Shown: in pieces, positions 41,159-51,405 of the stretch | Position numbering within the stretch: position 1 is the stretch's first letter | Layout of the letters: every line of letters begins with the position of its first letter | Assembly: GCA_002428735.1 (NCBI GenBank) | Contig: DIXO01000050.1 | Coordinates: 8,571-72,570, forward strand | DNA: 64,000 bases | Direction of reading: 5' to 3' | DNA from: Syntrophaceae bacterium UBA6078 | GTDB lineage: Bacteria > Desulfobacterota > Syntrophia > Syntrophales > UBA2210 | Made by a program: the position numbers and the translations under genes | Notes under the pieces: model-generated | Databases searched by the model: none | The model's input: the letters and a program-made list of their open reading frames with translations, nothing else | Told to the model about the DNA's origin: nothing

Positions 41159-43612
41159 ATGTCCGATCGGGCCGCCCATCTCAACTCTCTGCCGGATGAC
41201 CTCCATTCGGCTGCCAATGCTTTCGCCGTAGACGCGCTCATCAGGCGGCTCCGTGCCTATTACCCGGACATGAGCGGATTCACCGCCGTTTCGATGACGG
41301 GCCGCGGCCGCGATTTTTTGCATCACCTCGTGCATACCCGGATCGGCGGTCTCCTCCCCGCCGTCCTTTCCTTCAACGACTACAGATCCCACCGCATCGC
41401 CGAAGCGACAGGCCGCACGGCCGTGCCGGAGGATGAAGCCTTCCTCCACTTTCATGCCCTTCGCTGCCGTGAAGAGGGCCGCTCTCTTCCCCCAGCCGAC
41501 ACCCAGCGTCTGCTCTCGTTTTTGACCACGCTCGCCGAGTATTCCGTGACCATCGACGAATTGCGCGCGCTGGACCGGATCGGCCCAGAACAATTCGAAC
41601 GGATCGACCGGTTCTTCGCGACGATGGAGGCCTTCCGCGCCCGTCTTGCCGCCGGGGGGCTTTTCTATCCGCCGTTCGAAGCGACACGGTTTGCCGACCT
41701 CACACCGGGCGACGGTGAATTCTTCATCGGCCTTCCCCTCATGACCCCCGGGAACGAGCGCTTTTTCAGCCGCATCCCGCAAGATCGGCTCTTTGTGGAT
41801 GCGCCCCTTTTCGGCCCCAATATGCCAATGGAGCCCCCCGATTACGAGACGGCCCTGTCGCTCGTCAGACGGATCGGTATCGCCGAACGGCGCCATGACG
41901 GCGAATTGCCTGTGTTCACCGAACTTGCCGAACGGGCCGCCCTGCCGACGCTTCTCGCCCGGGAGATCGACACCTTCTTACGGAATCACGGTAGCGATAG
42001 GGAACAGCTCTTCATCGTGCCTCTGGACGAGAAACTGTCATTCTATCTCTGGGAATTCCTCTTCCGGCCCCTCGGCGGTCAAGTCAACTTTGCGCCGTGG
42101 CTTCCCTTCACCCACTTCGCGGCTGCGCAACGGCTTCGCGAGGGAATCCGCGACGGAAAGGGACTGGCAGCCATGCGACGGGATCTCGTCTCCGAGCTTA
42201 CCACCCGGTGGAACGAACTCGACGAGGCCGATCATTCCGCGTTCGAGGGAGGGATCACGCTGTGCGACGAGTTGGATCGGCTCCGGGCGCTGATGCCGTT
42301 TACAGAAAACGAGTGGCTGCCTCTAGCCGAGTACTTCATCGCCGTAAAGAAGCTGCGACTGCGCGGCAGGCGTGACGCACCCATACAGGTTGTGGGGCTG
42401 GGCGACGCAACCGGCGTCCCCTATGCGCGCGCCGTCATTCTGCCCATGAACAGCGACATCTTCCCGCGCAGGCCCTTCAGCGGTCCCTACCTCAACCTGA
42501 TCCATCTGCCGCGCATCTACCGGACGCAGTACGAGGCGGACGATCTCGCGCTGAGGCAGTTCCTTTCCTTCGGCCGGACGGCCCACATCGCCGCCCTGTA
42601 CGATCAGGCAAACGGCGATGCGCCATCAGCCCACTTCTCTTTCCTTGCCACCGAATTCGGCCAAAGAATGGTGAAGCGGCGGATGGTTCCGGCAGCGTTG
42701 CGCGGACCGGCCGGCAGCCTCGTTATCGAGAACACGGATGAACTGAAAGAGCGGCTCCGGCGGCATACATGGTCCTTCAGCTCGCTGAAGAACTTTTTCA
42801 CCTGCCCCTGCCGCTTCATCTTGGAAGATATGGAGGCCGTGAAACCTCCCTCCTGCTTTGAAGACAAAGACAGCACCAATCTCCTCATCGGAGAGTTCCT
42901 CCACCGCTTCTTTGCGGAGCTGAAAGAACATCGCCCCGCCGTCCTACATTGGCAGGAACTGTTCGACACAAGATGGGAGAGCGACGAGGATCTGCGTATG
43001 AAACTCCCGGACCAGGCTGTGCGCAAAGCTATCGTCCAGAGCCATCTGGCCGATATTGCCGCCTGGGAAAAGGAAACGGGCCGGCCAATTCTCTTTTCCG
43101 ATGAGGTGACGGAAGCCGAACTCGAACTGAGCGCTCCCTTCGGCAGCGGCCGCTACCGACTTAAAGGGCGCATCGACCGCCTACAGCGCGATGGAGACCA
43201 AACACTCATCACCGATCTCAAATACAAAGAGAAGAAAACCTACGCTGAAAAGGATCGCCTCGTAGATCGGCTGGAGAAGACCGACGTCTTCGACGATCGT
43301 TTCCAGCTCCTAATTTATGCCTATCTCACCCTGCAGAACAAGAGGGCGACGCCCGGCCTGCTCGATGCAGCCCATCTCTTTTTGCGTCCGAGAATGCGCG
43401 GCGATTATGAGGGCCGCCTTGCCAAGGAAGACCTGGACGCCTGTGATGCCACGATGGAGGGCATCGCCGGGCGACTTGATGCGCTGCTGGCCCTGGAACG
43501 CTTCACTCCGAACTTCCGCGCCGACGGCTGTTCATATTGCCCCTACAAGGCTCTCTGCCTCAAACCAGACCTCTATCAGACGATAGGACGACCAGGGGGC
43601 CACCCATGGTGA
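41159..43612 (+). CDS. AddB-like helicase-nuclease subunit (PD-(D/E)XK nuclease with Fe-S cysteines)
   Basis: The 817-residue protein resembles AddB/RexB: a long helicase-like region without a recognisable Walker A motif, then a C-terminal PD-(D/E)XK nuclease with ITDLKYKEKK near residue 685. Cysteines in FFTCPCRF (about 545) and CSYCPYKALC (about 790) could hold the 4Fe-4S cluster known in AddB nuclease domains. The downstream gene encodes the UvrD-like AddA partner and overlaps by 7 bp. The pair should process double-strand DNA ends for recombination, and could also act against phage DNA. GGAAGGA precedes the ATG. Confidence 0.82.
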   Translation: MSDRAAHLNSLPDDLHSAANAFAVDALIRRLRAYYPDMSGFTAVSMTGRGRDFLHHLVHTRIGGLLPAVLSFNDYRSHRIAEATGRTAVPEDEAFLHFHALRCREEGRSLPPADTQRLLSFLTTLAEYSVTIDELRALDRIGPEQFERIDRFFATMEAFRARLAAGGLFYPPFEATRFADLTPGDGEFFIGLPLMTPGNERFFSRIPQDRLFVDAPLFGPNMPMEPPDYETALSLVRRIGIAERRHDGELPVFTELAERAALPTLLAREIDTFLRNHGSDREQLFIVPLDEKLSFYLWEFLFRPLGGQVNFAPWLPFTHFAAAQRLREGIRDGKGLAAMRRDLVSELTTRWNELDEADHSAFEGGITLCDELDRLRALMPFTENEWLPLAEYFIAVKKLRLRGRRDAPIQVVGLGDATGVPYARAVILPMNSDIFPRRPFSGPYLNLIHLPRIYRTQYEADDLALRQFLSFGRTAHIAALYDQANGDAPSAHFSFLATEFGQRMVKRRMVPAALRGPAGSLVIENTDELKERLRRHTWSFSSLKNFFTCPCRFILEDMEAVKPPSCFEDKDSTNLLIGEFLHRFFAELKEHRPAVLHWQELFDTRWESDEDLRMKLPDQAVRKAIVQSHLADIAAWEKETGRPILFSDEVTEAELELSAPFGSGRYRLKGRIDRLQRDGDQTLITDLKYKEKKTYAEKDRLVDRLEKTDVFDDRFQLLIYAYLTLQNKRATPGLLDAAHLFLRPRMRGDYEGRLAKEDLDACDATMEGIAGRLDALLALERFTPNFRADGCSYCPYKALCLKPDLYQTIGRPGGHPW

Positions 43613-46443
43613 GGAGCCTTTTCGTCACCGCCTCGGCCGGTTCGGGGAAGACCTTCCGCCTGACCCGGGAGGTCCGCAGCCACCTCGACCGGGAGGGAGA
43701 ATTCGTTGTCGCCGCCACCTTCACCCGCGCCGCGGCGGCAGAGATGGAAAAAAGGATCCTCGATGCTATCGACGAAGGGAAGGAGAGCCCCGCCGACAAG
43801 CTGCGGTTCATCATGCGGGCCGCTAGGGTCCACTTTTCCACGATCGATGCGCTCTTTCACCAGTTTCTTTCCACTGAAGCCTATGTTCCGCAGTTGGCCG
43901 ACGACCACGAGAAGGCGATCATCGCCACGCTCGCCGACACGCGTTTTTTCCAGCATCCGCGCGTTCTGGCCGACATCGAAAGCATCGTGATCGCGGCCCG
44001 ATTCCTCCATCTGCAGCCCGATTCCCTGATCGCGGAGCTGGATAAGGGCAGAGAGTCACTGGAGGCATGGGACTGCCCCGAGCGTCTGCTCGATGCACTC
44101 AAGGGCGAACAGGCGCGGCTTGTCGCCGAGTACGATCAGCTGCGTGCCAAGGTGCAGGTCGTCGCGGAAGCGACGCGGGGAGCCCTGCGCAGCCAGGTGG
44201 CCACCCCCTTACTTGAACCGCTCGCCGGGGTGGACCTCAAACGGGCGCTTTTCCTCAAAGACAACCTCGCTGATGTTCGCGTAGCCGCAGCCGATCGCGC
44301 CACGCCCGCCTACGCGGCCTTGGAGGACCTCTATCCGCGGATGCGCGTTCTGATCTCCGAACACCTCATCAACACGAAACGGTTGCGAAGCGCCCTTCTC
44401 AAGCGTTTCATCGCCCTGCGTGCCGACGTCATTGCCGAGGAGAAGGAAAAACTCGGACGGCTCTTCTTCGACGACGTCCCAAGGAAGCTCATCGCCCTCG
44501 ATGGACCGGACAGCCCCGACCGACCGCTTTTTGCTGCACGCCTCTATGAAATGGGCTTCCACCGGACGGCCCATCTGCTCCTCGACGAGTTTCAGGACAC
44601 GTCGCAAATCCAGTTTACCCTGCTTCGGCCTTTGATCGAAGATATCCTCGGCTCCGTGGGGAGCAATGCCGAGGGAGACCGGTCGATCTTCCTCGTGGGA
44701 GACTGGAAACAGTCGATCTACCAGTGGCGGGGGGCGGCGCCCGATATGCTCCGGGCCTCGCTCACCCCAGCCCTCGCGAGCGGACAGATTGCTGCCGAGA
44801 CTCTTCCTTACAACTACCGTTCGACACCGCTTCTCATCGAATTTTTCAACCATCTGGTCGCCGACCTCTTCGCCGGAACCGACAAAGTCAACATGCAGGT
44901 GCCGCCGGAAAAGCCGAAGCACCCCTACGGCGGCATCTCCGAGGTGGCGGTTATCCCGGTCGCCTGCGGAGCGGGAGACGAGCCGGTGTACGAGCGGCTC
45001 ATCGAAGCGATTGTCCAAAAAAAGGCGGAGTGCGGTCGCCCCTGGGGCGATATCGCAGTGCTGTGCCGCACCAACAGGCATATGGATAAGGCCGCGGCGG
45101 CGCTGGCCAGAGCCGGAATCCCCACCTCGGGGATCCGCGGCCGCGAGATGCTGTCACTCCGGGAGGGAACGGCGCTCTATCTTTCGCTCATCGCGCTTTT
45201 CACGGCCCACGACGGCCGCTTCATTCCCCGCGCCCTCAAGTCTTTGGGCTATGGGGAGGCCCAGGGCACGACATTGATGTCCGCCGTCGCGCAGCTCGCC
45301 GAAACTATCGGCAACGCGCCCCGGCCGCACCGGTTCGCGGCCTTCGCCTCCGCCCTGCGCGACCTTGCGCCTCATTTCCCGCGCATCCTCATCGAAACGC
45401 TCTGGGATGAGGCGGAGCGATACTTCGACCGGCCCGATGCCGTCGATGCCGCTGCCTTCCTGCGCTACCTGCTCACCATGTCGCACCTTATCACCATACC
45501 CGAGGGAGAGCATGCTGACCGGGTGAAGCTGGCCACGATCCACGGTACCAAGGGCCTTGAATTTCCCCATGTCTTTCTCTTCTGGAAAGAGGAGCACGAC
45601 AGGGCGCCCGAAATTCCGCACCCCGAAGATGGCTGTCCGCTCAGCCTGAGCAAAGACGAACTGGCTTTTCTCGCTACCGACCCGATAGAAGGAGCTGCAG
45701 CCATTGCCGAGGCGGTAACTGTTGTGAAGGAAGAAAGGGCCGAAGAGACGGCCAATATCATCTACGTCGCCGCGACCCGCGCCGCCAAGAGTCTGACGAT
45801 CCTCCTGCGGGCGGACCGGGAGGGCGCCTTGAAGGGCTACAGTGAGCGAATGTTTACAACGGCCCAGGAAACTATAGCGGACGCCGAGCGCACCGAATTC
45901 GGCTGGCGGCATGACTACGGCCTCGAAAAGCCGCGCCCCGCGGACCATGAGGATCTGATCGCGCCTGATCTGGGCGATCTCCCCGCCGTGCCAGCCGACA
46001 GCGACGAAATGGACGCGGCCCTGCGCTCCGCCGCCATCGAGGCGGGAATTGAGCGCGGTCTTCGCATCCACACGATCCTCGCCCGCCTCACATGCGATCG
46101 CCAAACGATTGCCCCTGACAGCCTCGCCGCAGAAGAGCAGGCCGTGGTCGAGCGGTTCCTGCACGAAGAGAAGGTGCGAGAGATCCTCTTCCGACCCGGG
46201 AAGGTCCTCGTCGAACAGCACATCTCCGACACCCGCGCCTTCGGCATCGTGGACCGGCTCATCATCGCCCCCGACCGCATCACCCTCATCGACTTCAAAA
46301 CGGGTCACGTCGGCCATTTGGCTGACAAGTATCGGCCCCAGATGCTCCGCTACCGGATGATTCTCCAAGGGCTGTTCGCAGGGCGTCCGGTCGAGTGCTA
46401 TCTGCTGTTCGTGGACGAGCCGCAACGGATTGTGATAATTTAA
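43606..46443 (+). CDS. AddA-like UvrD-family helicase/exonuclease
   Basis: The 945-residue protein has superfamily 1 helicase motifs: Walker A ASAGSGKT (8-15), motif II DEFQDTSQ, motif III GDWKQSIYQWRGA, motif IV-like NYRSTPLLIEFFN and motif V-VI with TIHGTKGLEF and YVAATRAAKSLTI. The C-terminal nuclease domain has VDRLIIAPDRITLIDFKTG near residue 894. It pairs with the AddB-like protein. It is shorter than Bacillus AddA (about 1230 residues). The start is ATG at 43606 inside the end of the upstream gene. Confidence 0.88.
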   Translation: MVRSLFVTASAGSGKTFRLTREVRSHLDREGEFVVAATFTRAAAAEMEKRILDAIDEGKESPADKLRFIMRAARVHFSTIDALFHQFLSTEAYVPQLADDHEKAIIATLADTRFFQHPRVLADIESIVIAARFLHLQPDSLIAELDKGRESLEAWDCPERLLDALKGEQARLVAEYDQLRAKVQVVAEATRGALRSQVATPLLEPLAGVDLKRALFLKDNLADVRVAAADRATPAYAALEDLYPRMRVLISEHLINTKRLRSALLKRFIALRADVIAEEKEKLGRLFFDDVPRKLIALDGPDSPDRPLFAARLYEMGFHRTAHLLLDEFQDTSQIQFTLLRPLIEDILGSVGSNAEGDRSIFLVGDWKQSIYQWRGAAPDMLRASLTPALASGQIAAETLPYNYRSTPLLIEFFNHLVADLFAGTDKVNMQVPPEKPKHPYGGISEVAVIPVACGAGDEPVYERLIEAIVQKKAECGRPWGDIAVLCRTNRHMDKAAAALARAGIPTSGIRGREMLSLREGTALYLSLIALFTAHDGRFIPRALKSLGYGEAQGTTLMSAVAQLAETIGNAPRPHRFAAFASALRDLAPHFPRILIETLWDEAERYFDRPDAVDAAAFLRYLLTMSHLITIPEGEHADRVKLATIHGTKGLEFPHVFLFWKEEHDRAPEIPHPEDGCPLSLSKDELAFLATDPIEGAAAIAEAVTVVKEERAEETANIIYVAATRAAKSLTILLRADREGALKGYSERMFTTAQETIADAERTEFGWRHDYGLEKPRPADHEDLIAPDLGDLPAVPADSDEMDAALRSAAIEAGIERGLRIHTILARLTCDRQTIAPDSLAAEEQAVVERFLHEEKVREILFRPGKVLVEQHISDTRAFGIVDRLIIAPDRITLIDFKTGHVGHLADKYRPQMLRYRMILQGLFAGRPVECYLLFVDEPQRIVII

Positions 46444-46558
46444 TAAGCTTTGGATAGGAAAAGCCGATGGCTTTCGAAAACGAGACTGACCATCAGGTTA
46501 CCTTAGAAGGTCGTTTACTCCAACAAAAACATCATCATGCTTGCTTGTGGCAGCTTCG

Positions 46559-48298
46559 TCAAATTTTTGGACTTTCATTGAACCTGTCTTTCTGCCCGGG
46601 ACCATCTAATAGGGTCACACGAAGAAACCTAAGATAACGCCTCTCCAGATTTCCTTCTTCGATATTTTCGTATTCCCTGCGGAACGAATCCCAGATTCCT
46701 GAGAGGGCTTCATGAAGGGCTTGTTGGGCTGGCGGTTCAAAATCCGCGGCCCCCTTCATGAAATCAGAGATAAAGATCACGGCGAAGTCTTGCATTCGAT
46801 AGGGCGGCCCGGCGTCATTCCGGCGAACGGTGTGGAAGAAGCGCTTCACATCCGCAGGCGTAAGCGGTGCGGGAGATGACTCTTTATTTAGAATCCGGCG
46901 AATCCATCGATTGAACAGCAGAAAATGGAACGTCATGCCAGGTGCATGTAAATGACATCTCCCGGATCGGTTCTGGGAAAGGCGTGCTAAGATGCGGTCG
47001 AGGGCCTGAACTTGACCGAGGATCTTTCTGGCATCATCAATATCCCGGACACTCCCGAAATCTCTGAATAAATCAGGCGCATTCTTTTCGGCATAGAGCC
47101 GCGGGGGAATGGCCAGAAGGCCGTCCAGCATTTCGCCCCATGGCGTTCCCCAGAAGTCGTTTCCTTTTCCCTGCCGAACAAACCAGCTTTCCTTTCGCCA
47201 GCGGTTTGCCTCCCATTGCAGCTTCATCGCAAAGCCGTATCCCACGCGGAAGATCGTCAGCAGGGGATGACTTTGGAGCAGTACGGCTGCGGCTTCGCCG
47301 TCACTGCCGCAGAGGCGTTCCAGGGCGACGTTCAGATAGGACGCCACCCGGCGGCAGGAGGCTGCCAGATAGTCAACATTGGCAGCCTCGGCAAAAGCGC
47401 CTGCAGCGATGATCCGGTTGCACAGGCCGGCGAATTCCAGGCGGATGCGGTCCTGGAGAAGGGGATCGCCGATACGCGAAAGTGCCTCGGCAAACAGGAG
47501 GTCCTCTCCGACATGCATGAGCGGAGAGACAGGGATAAGCGCGCCTTCCTCGGTGGAGCAGAGCCGTCCAGGAAGAAGGAGCGGCGGCTTCTCGGCGCGA
47601 AGTACCGCCGGGTCAAGGGGAGCGTATACGGCAACTGCCTCCTCGTAGGGAAGAAATCCGTGTTCGGCGAGACGGCCGTTCCTAAAGCGGTAGAGTTCCT
47701 CCTCGACCTCGGTAGGGATGAGGGCAGCGAGGCCGTAAAGAAGAGCCTGGTAGGCATGATGATCCTTACTGGCCAGGGTCCGCAGAAGCCCTTCGATGGC
47801 CTCGCGATCCTCTTCCCTGATTGGCCGGATATAGAACCGACCATCCAGCGTGAAATACCACCCTGAAAGATCGGCATCCTCTTCGCCGTCCCTGATGACG
47901 ACTTCCGCTTTCCCGTTGATGAGCAAGGAAAACAGGGCATCACCTTGGCTGAATAGCCAAGCGGCGAACCGTGCAGGATCTGCGTCGTTCAGCCGCGAGA
48001 GCCACGACAGCACCCTGTCCGCATCAAGCCGGTCTTTTTCCCAGGTCTCTAGATCAAGAAGGTATTCCCACTGATCCTTCGAAGCGAGCCTCAGGAGGGG
48101 AAGGCAGTCGGCCTCGCCGATCCTCTTGACGATCCAGAAGAAGTCCTCTTCCGGAAGGCGGCGAACGAAGATCTCCGGACTCTCCTCGTCCATAATGCGG
48201 TTGAGCAGAGCACTGCCGGAGAGCTTCAAGAGATCATATACCGCCGGCAGTGATGAAATGACTGTGGATTTCGATTTGAGTTGGTACAAACCTCTCAT
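46559..48298 (-). CDS. Uncharacterised protein, DUF6178-like
   Basis: The 579-residue protein is mainly alpha-helical. The N-terminal part, with DQWEYLLDLETWEKDRLDADRVLSWL (positions 48018-48092 on the complement) and FAAWLFSQGDALFSLLINGKAE, resembles the DUF6178 family known to me from deltaproteobacterial genomes; that assignment is from memory of the pattern. No catalytic motif, signal peptide or membrane segment was seen. It converges on the AddA-like gene with 115 bp between and lies 67 bp downstream of groEL's stop in opposite sense of reading order. No function can be given. Confidence 0.7.
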   Translation of the reverse strand: MRGLYQLKSKSTVISSLPAVYDLLKLSGSALLNRIMDEESPEIFVRRLPEEDFFWIVKRIGEADCLPLLRLASKDQWEYLLDLETWEKDRLDADRVLSWLSRLNDADPARFAAWLFSQGDALFSLLINGKAEVVIRDGEEDADLSGWYFTLDGRFYIRPIREEDREAIEGLLRTLASKDHHAYQALLYGLAALIPTEVEEELYRFRNGRLAEHGFLPYEEAVAVYAPLDPAVLRAEKPPLLLPGRLCSTEEGALIPVSPLMHVGEDLLFAEALSRIGDPLLQDRIRLEFAGLCNRIIAAGAFAEAANVDYLAASCRRVASYLNVALERLCGSDGEAAAVLLQSHPLLTIFRVGYGFAMKLQWEANRWRKESWFVRQGKGNDFWGTPWGEMLDGLLAIPPRLYAEKNAPDLFRDFGSVRDIDDARKILGQVQALDRILARLSQNRSGRCHLHAPGMTFHFLLFNRWIRRILNKESSPAPLTPADVKRFFHTVRRNDAGPPYRMQDFAVIFISDFMKGAADFEPPAQQALHEALSGIWDSFRREYENIEEGNLERRYLRFLRVTLLDGPGQKDRFNESPKI

Positions 48299-48316
48299 TG
48301 CCCGAAATAGGGAGGA

Positions 48317-48356
48317 GCCGCTCCCCGCCCGAGCGGATCGGAATGCGGGGAGCGGC
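48317..48356 (-). terminator. Strong hairpin after groEL
   Basis: GCCGCTCCCCGC and GCGGGGAGCGGC form a 12-bp perfect stem around a 16-base loop, 10 bp after the groEL stop. It is the likely 3' end of the groESL transcript. Confidence 0.75.
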
Positions 48357-48365
48357 CTCAGGGGG

Positions 48366-49991
<1,626 letters not shown>

Positions 49992-50012
49992 ATTTACCCA
50001 GTCTCCTTTCTT

Positions 50013-50303
50013 TTACGACTCGATGACACCAAGGATGTCGTCTTCTCTCATAATGAGGTGTTCCACGCCGTCCATTTTGAATTCAGTGCCAGCATACCGG
50101 TTGAAGAGAATGCGATCGCCTGCCTTCACATCAGGAGACGTGCGGTTCCCGTCCTTATCCAACTTTCCGGGTCCAACGGCGACGACCTTGCCCTCCTGAG
50201 GTTTTTCCTTGGCGGTGTCCGGAATGATGATTCCTCCCGCCGTCTTCTCTTCGCTCTCGGTACGGGTGACAACGATTCGATCATTGAGCGGTTTCAACTT
50301 CAT
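50013..50303 (-). CDS. groS: Co-chaperonin GroES
   Basis: The 96-residue protein begins MKLKPLNDRIVVTRTE and has the mobile loop KTAGGIIIPDTAKEKPQEG, as in all GroES. The start at 50303 is fixed by AGGAGG at 50311-50316 and the conserved N-terminus. It lies 21 bp upstream of groEL. No CIRCE element is visible upstream. Confidence 0.97.
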   Translation of the reverse strand: MKLKPLNDRIVVTRTESEEKTAGGIIIPDTAKEKPQEGKVVAVGPGKLDKDGNRTSPDVKAGDRILFNRYAGTEFKMDGVEHLIMREDDILGVIES

Positions 50304-50423
50304 TTTCAAACCTCCTAAAAATAGTCTCCACAGACGCTGGAAAGGATGCGCCCGTGCTGTTGCCAATCCATTCAATCGTATAGAATCACTACGTAATTTG
50401 CTAAAATCACATCCATCGTTGCA

Positions 50424-50447
50424 GGGGGTCTCCCTGAGGAGACCCCC
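50424..50447 (-). terminator. Perfect 10-bp hairpin between the lipoprotein gene and groES
   Basis: GGGGGTCTCC and GGAGACCCCC flank a CTGA loop, 31 bp after the lipoprotein stop. It may end that transcript or attenuate read-through into groESL; no T-run follows on the minus strand. Confidence 0.55.
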
Positions 50448-50478
50448 AGTTCGAAATTGGCAGTGATAGCCCGGCAAG

Positions 50479-50679
50479 TTACTTGGTTGTGGGAGTTGCC
50501 GGTTCTGCCGTGGTCGCAGGTGCTGCCGTACTTGTTCCGCTTGCAGGCGCGGGAGCGGGAGCCTCTGCCTTTGCTGGTTCTCCCGGCTTCTGCTCCTCTG
50601 CCTTGTTGCATCCAACAACTGCAAGACTGAACGTCAGCAGGGAAAACAAAGAAAGAATGATAGCCATTACTTTCTTCAC
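50479..50679 (-). CDS. Small Ala/Pro-rich lipoprotein
   Basis: The 66-residue protein has a lipoprotein signal peptide with lipobox AVVGC (Cys24) followed by a low-complexity tail of Pro, Ala, Glu and Thr. It resembles small entericidin-like or linker lipoproteins but shows no domain. AAAGGAGG lies before the ATG. It is placed between hsp20 and groES inside the stress cluster, which is unusual. Function unknown. Confidence 0.75.
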   Translation of the reverse strand: MKKVMAIILSLFSLLTFSLAVVGCNKAEEQKPGEPAKAEAPAPAPASGTSTAAPATTAEPATPTTK

Positions 50680-50797
50680 CGCACGTCACCTCCTTTCGAA
50701 GCTTCTCCATGTCTAAGAAGACACGGGGTGGTTATGAAAAGACTTAGAGCCAGAGGAATGTTTCATGGTAATCTCTGAGGCAGGATGGATTCTGTAA

Positions 50798-51298
50798 CTA
50801 TGCTGCTTTGATTTCAACTTTCGTAACTTTGCGCTTGTTTTCTTCCGACCACGGAATGGTAACCGTGATGATGCCATTCCTGTAAACGGCATCGACCTTG
50901 TCGTGGTCCAGACCTTCGGGCAGTACGATGACCCTAGAAAACTTGCCGTAATCTGTTTCCCGAATCCAATAGTCTTGGGTCTTGCTTTCGGTTTCTTTTT
51001 TCTTTTCCCCGCGAACGGTCAAAGAACCATCGGCAACGCTCACTTCGACATCCTTCATGTCAATTCCCGGGATCTCCGCCTTGATTTTGACCCCTTTTTC
51101 ATTCTCAAGGATATCGACGGGAGGTGCAAAATAATCCAATTCTTCCGGTCTACTAAGAGACGGCCGATCGAAATCCCGGAAAAAATCTTCGAACATTCGG
51201 TTCATTTCCCGACGCAGGGCCAAGAATGGGCTTCCCTCTACCCGTCGCAGGGGCATCTCGCTCCTCCGCCATGCGGTGGGCAACAGGTTTCTAATCAT
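50798..51298 (-). CDS. Small heat shock protein, Hsp20/alpha-crystallin family
   Basis: The 166-residue protein has an N-terminal MNRMFEDFFRDF segment, the alpha-crystallin domain (about residues 57-150, with KAEIPGIDMKDVEVSVADGSLTVRGE) and a C-terminal IPW/IEIK-type anchoring motif. It is an ATP-independent holdase. Its 5' region contains a promoter and a perfect palindrome. AAAGGAGG precedes the ATG. Confidence 0.95.
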   Translation of the reverse strand: MIRNLLPTAWRRSEMPLRRVEGSPFLALRREMNRMFEDFFRDFDRPSLSRPEELDYFAPPVDILENEKGVKIKAEIPGIDMKDVEVSVADGSLTVRGEKKKETESKTQDYWIRETDYGKFSRVIVLPEGLDHDKVDAVYRNGIITVTIPWSEENKRKVTKVEIKAA

Positions 51299-51336
51299 AT
51301 GCTTTTCCTCCTTTCCCTTTCGGAATATTTGTTTGC

Positions 51337-51353
51337 AACACTATGATAGTGTT
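51337..51353. promoter_or_regulatory. Palindromic operator candidate in the hsp20 leader
   Basis: AACACTATGATAGTGTT is a perfect 8-bp inverted repeat around a single G. It lies about 20-35 bases downstream of the expected transcription start and 38 bp before the hsp20 start codon. It does not match CIRCE or HAIR. Confidence 0.6.
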
Positions 51354-51377
51354 AAGTTTAATGCCTTTTTTGAGCGT

Positions 51378-51405
51378 AAAATAATCACAGATTCGGCCTT
51401 GTCAA
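51378..51405 (-). promoter_or_regulatory. Sigma-70 type promoter of hsp20
   Basis: On the minus strand, TTGACA (51405-51400) and TATTTT (51383-51378) are separated by 16 bp. The -35 box overlaps the end of dnaJ. Confidence 0.6.

Noticed and set aside
45154..46425. 423-codon minus-strand open frame across the addA-like gene
   Set aside because: Antisense to helicase and nuclease motifs; no family resemblance.
50304..50478. CIRCE operator upstream of groES
   Set aside because: No TTAGCACTC-N9-GAGTGCTAA-like repeat was found; only the GGGGGTCTCC hairpin is present.
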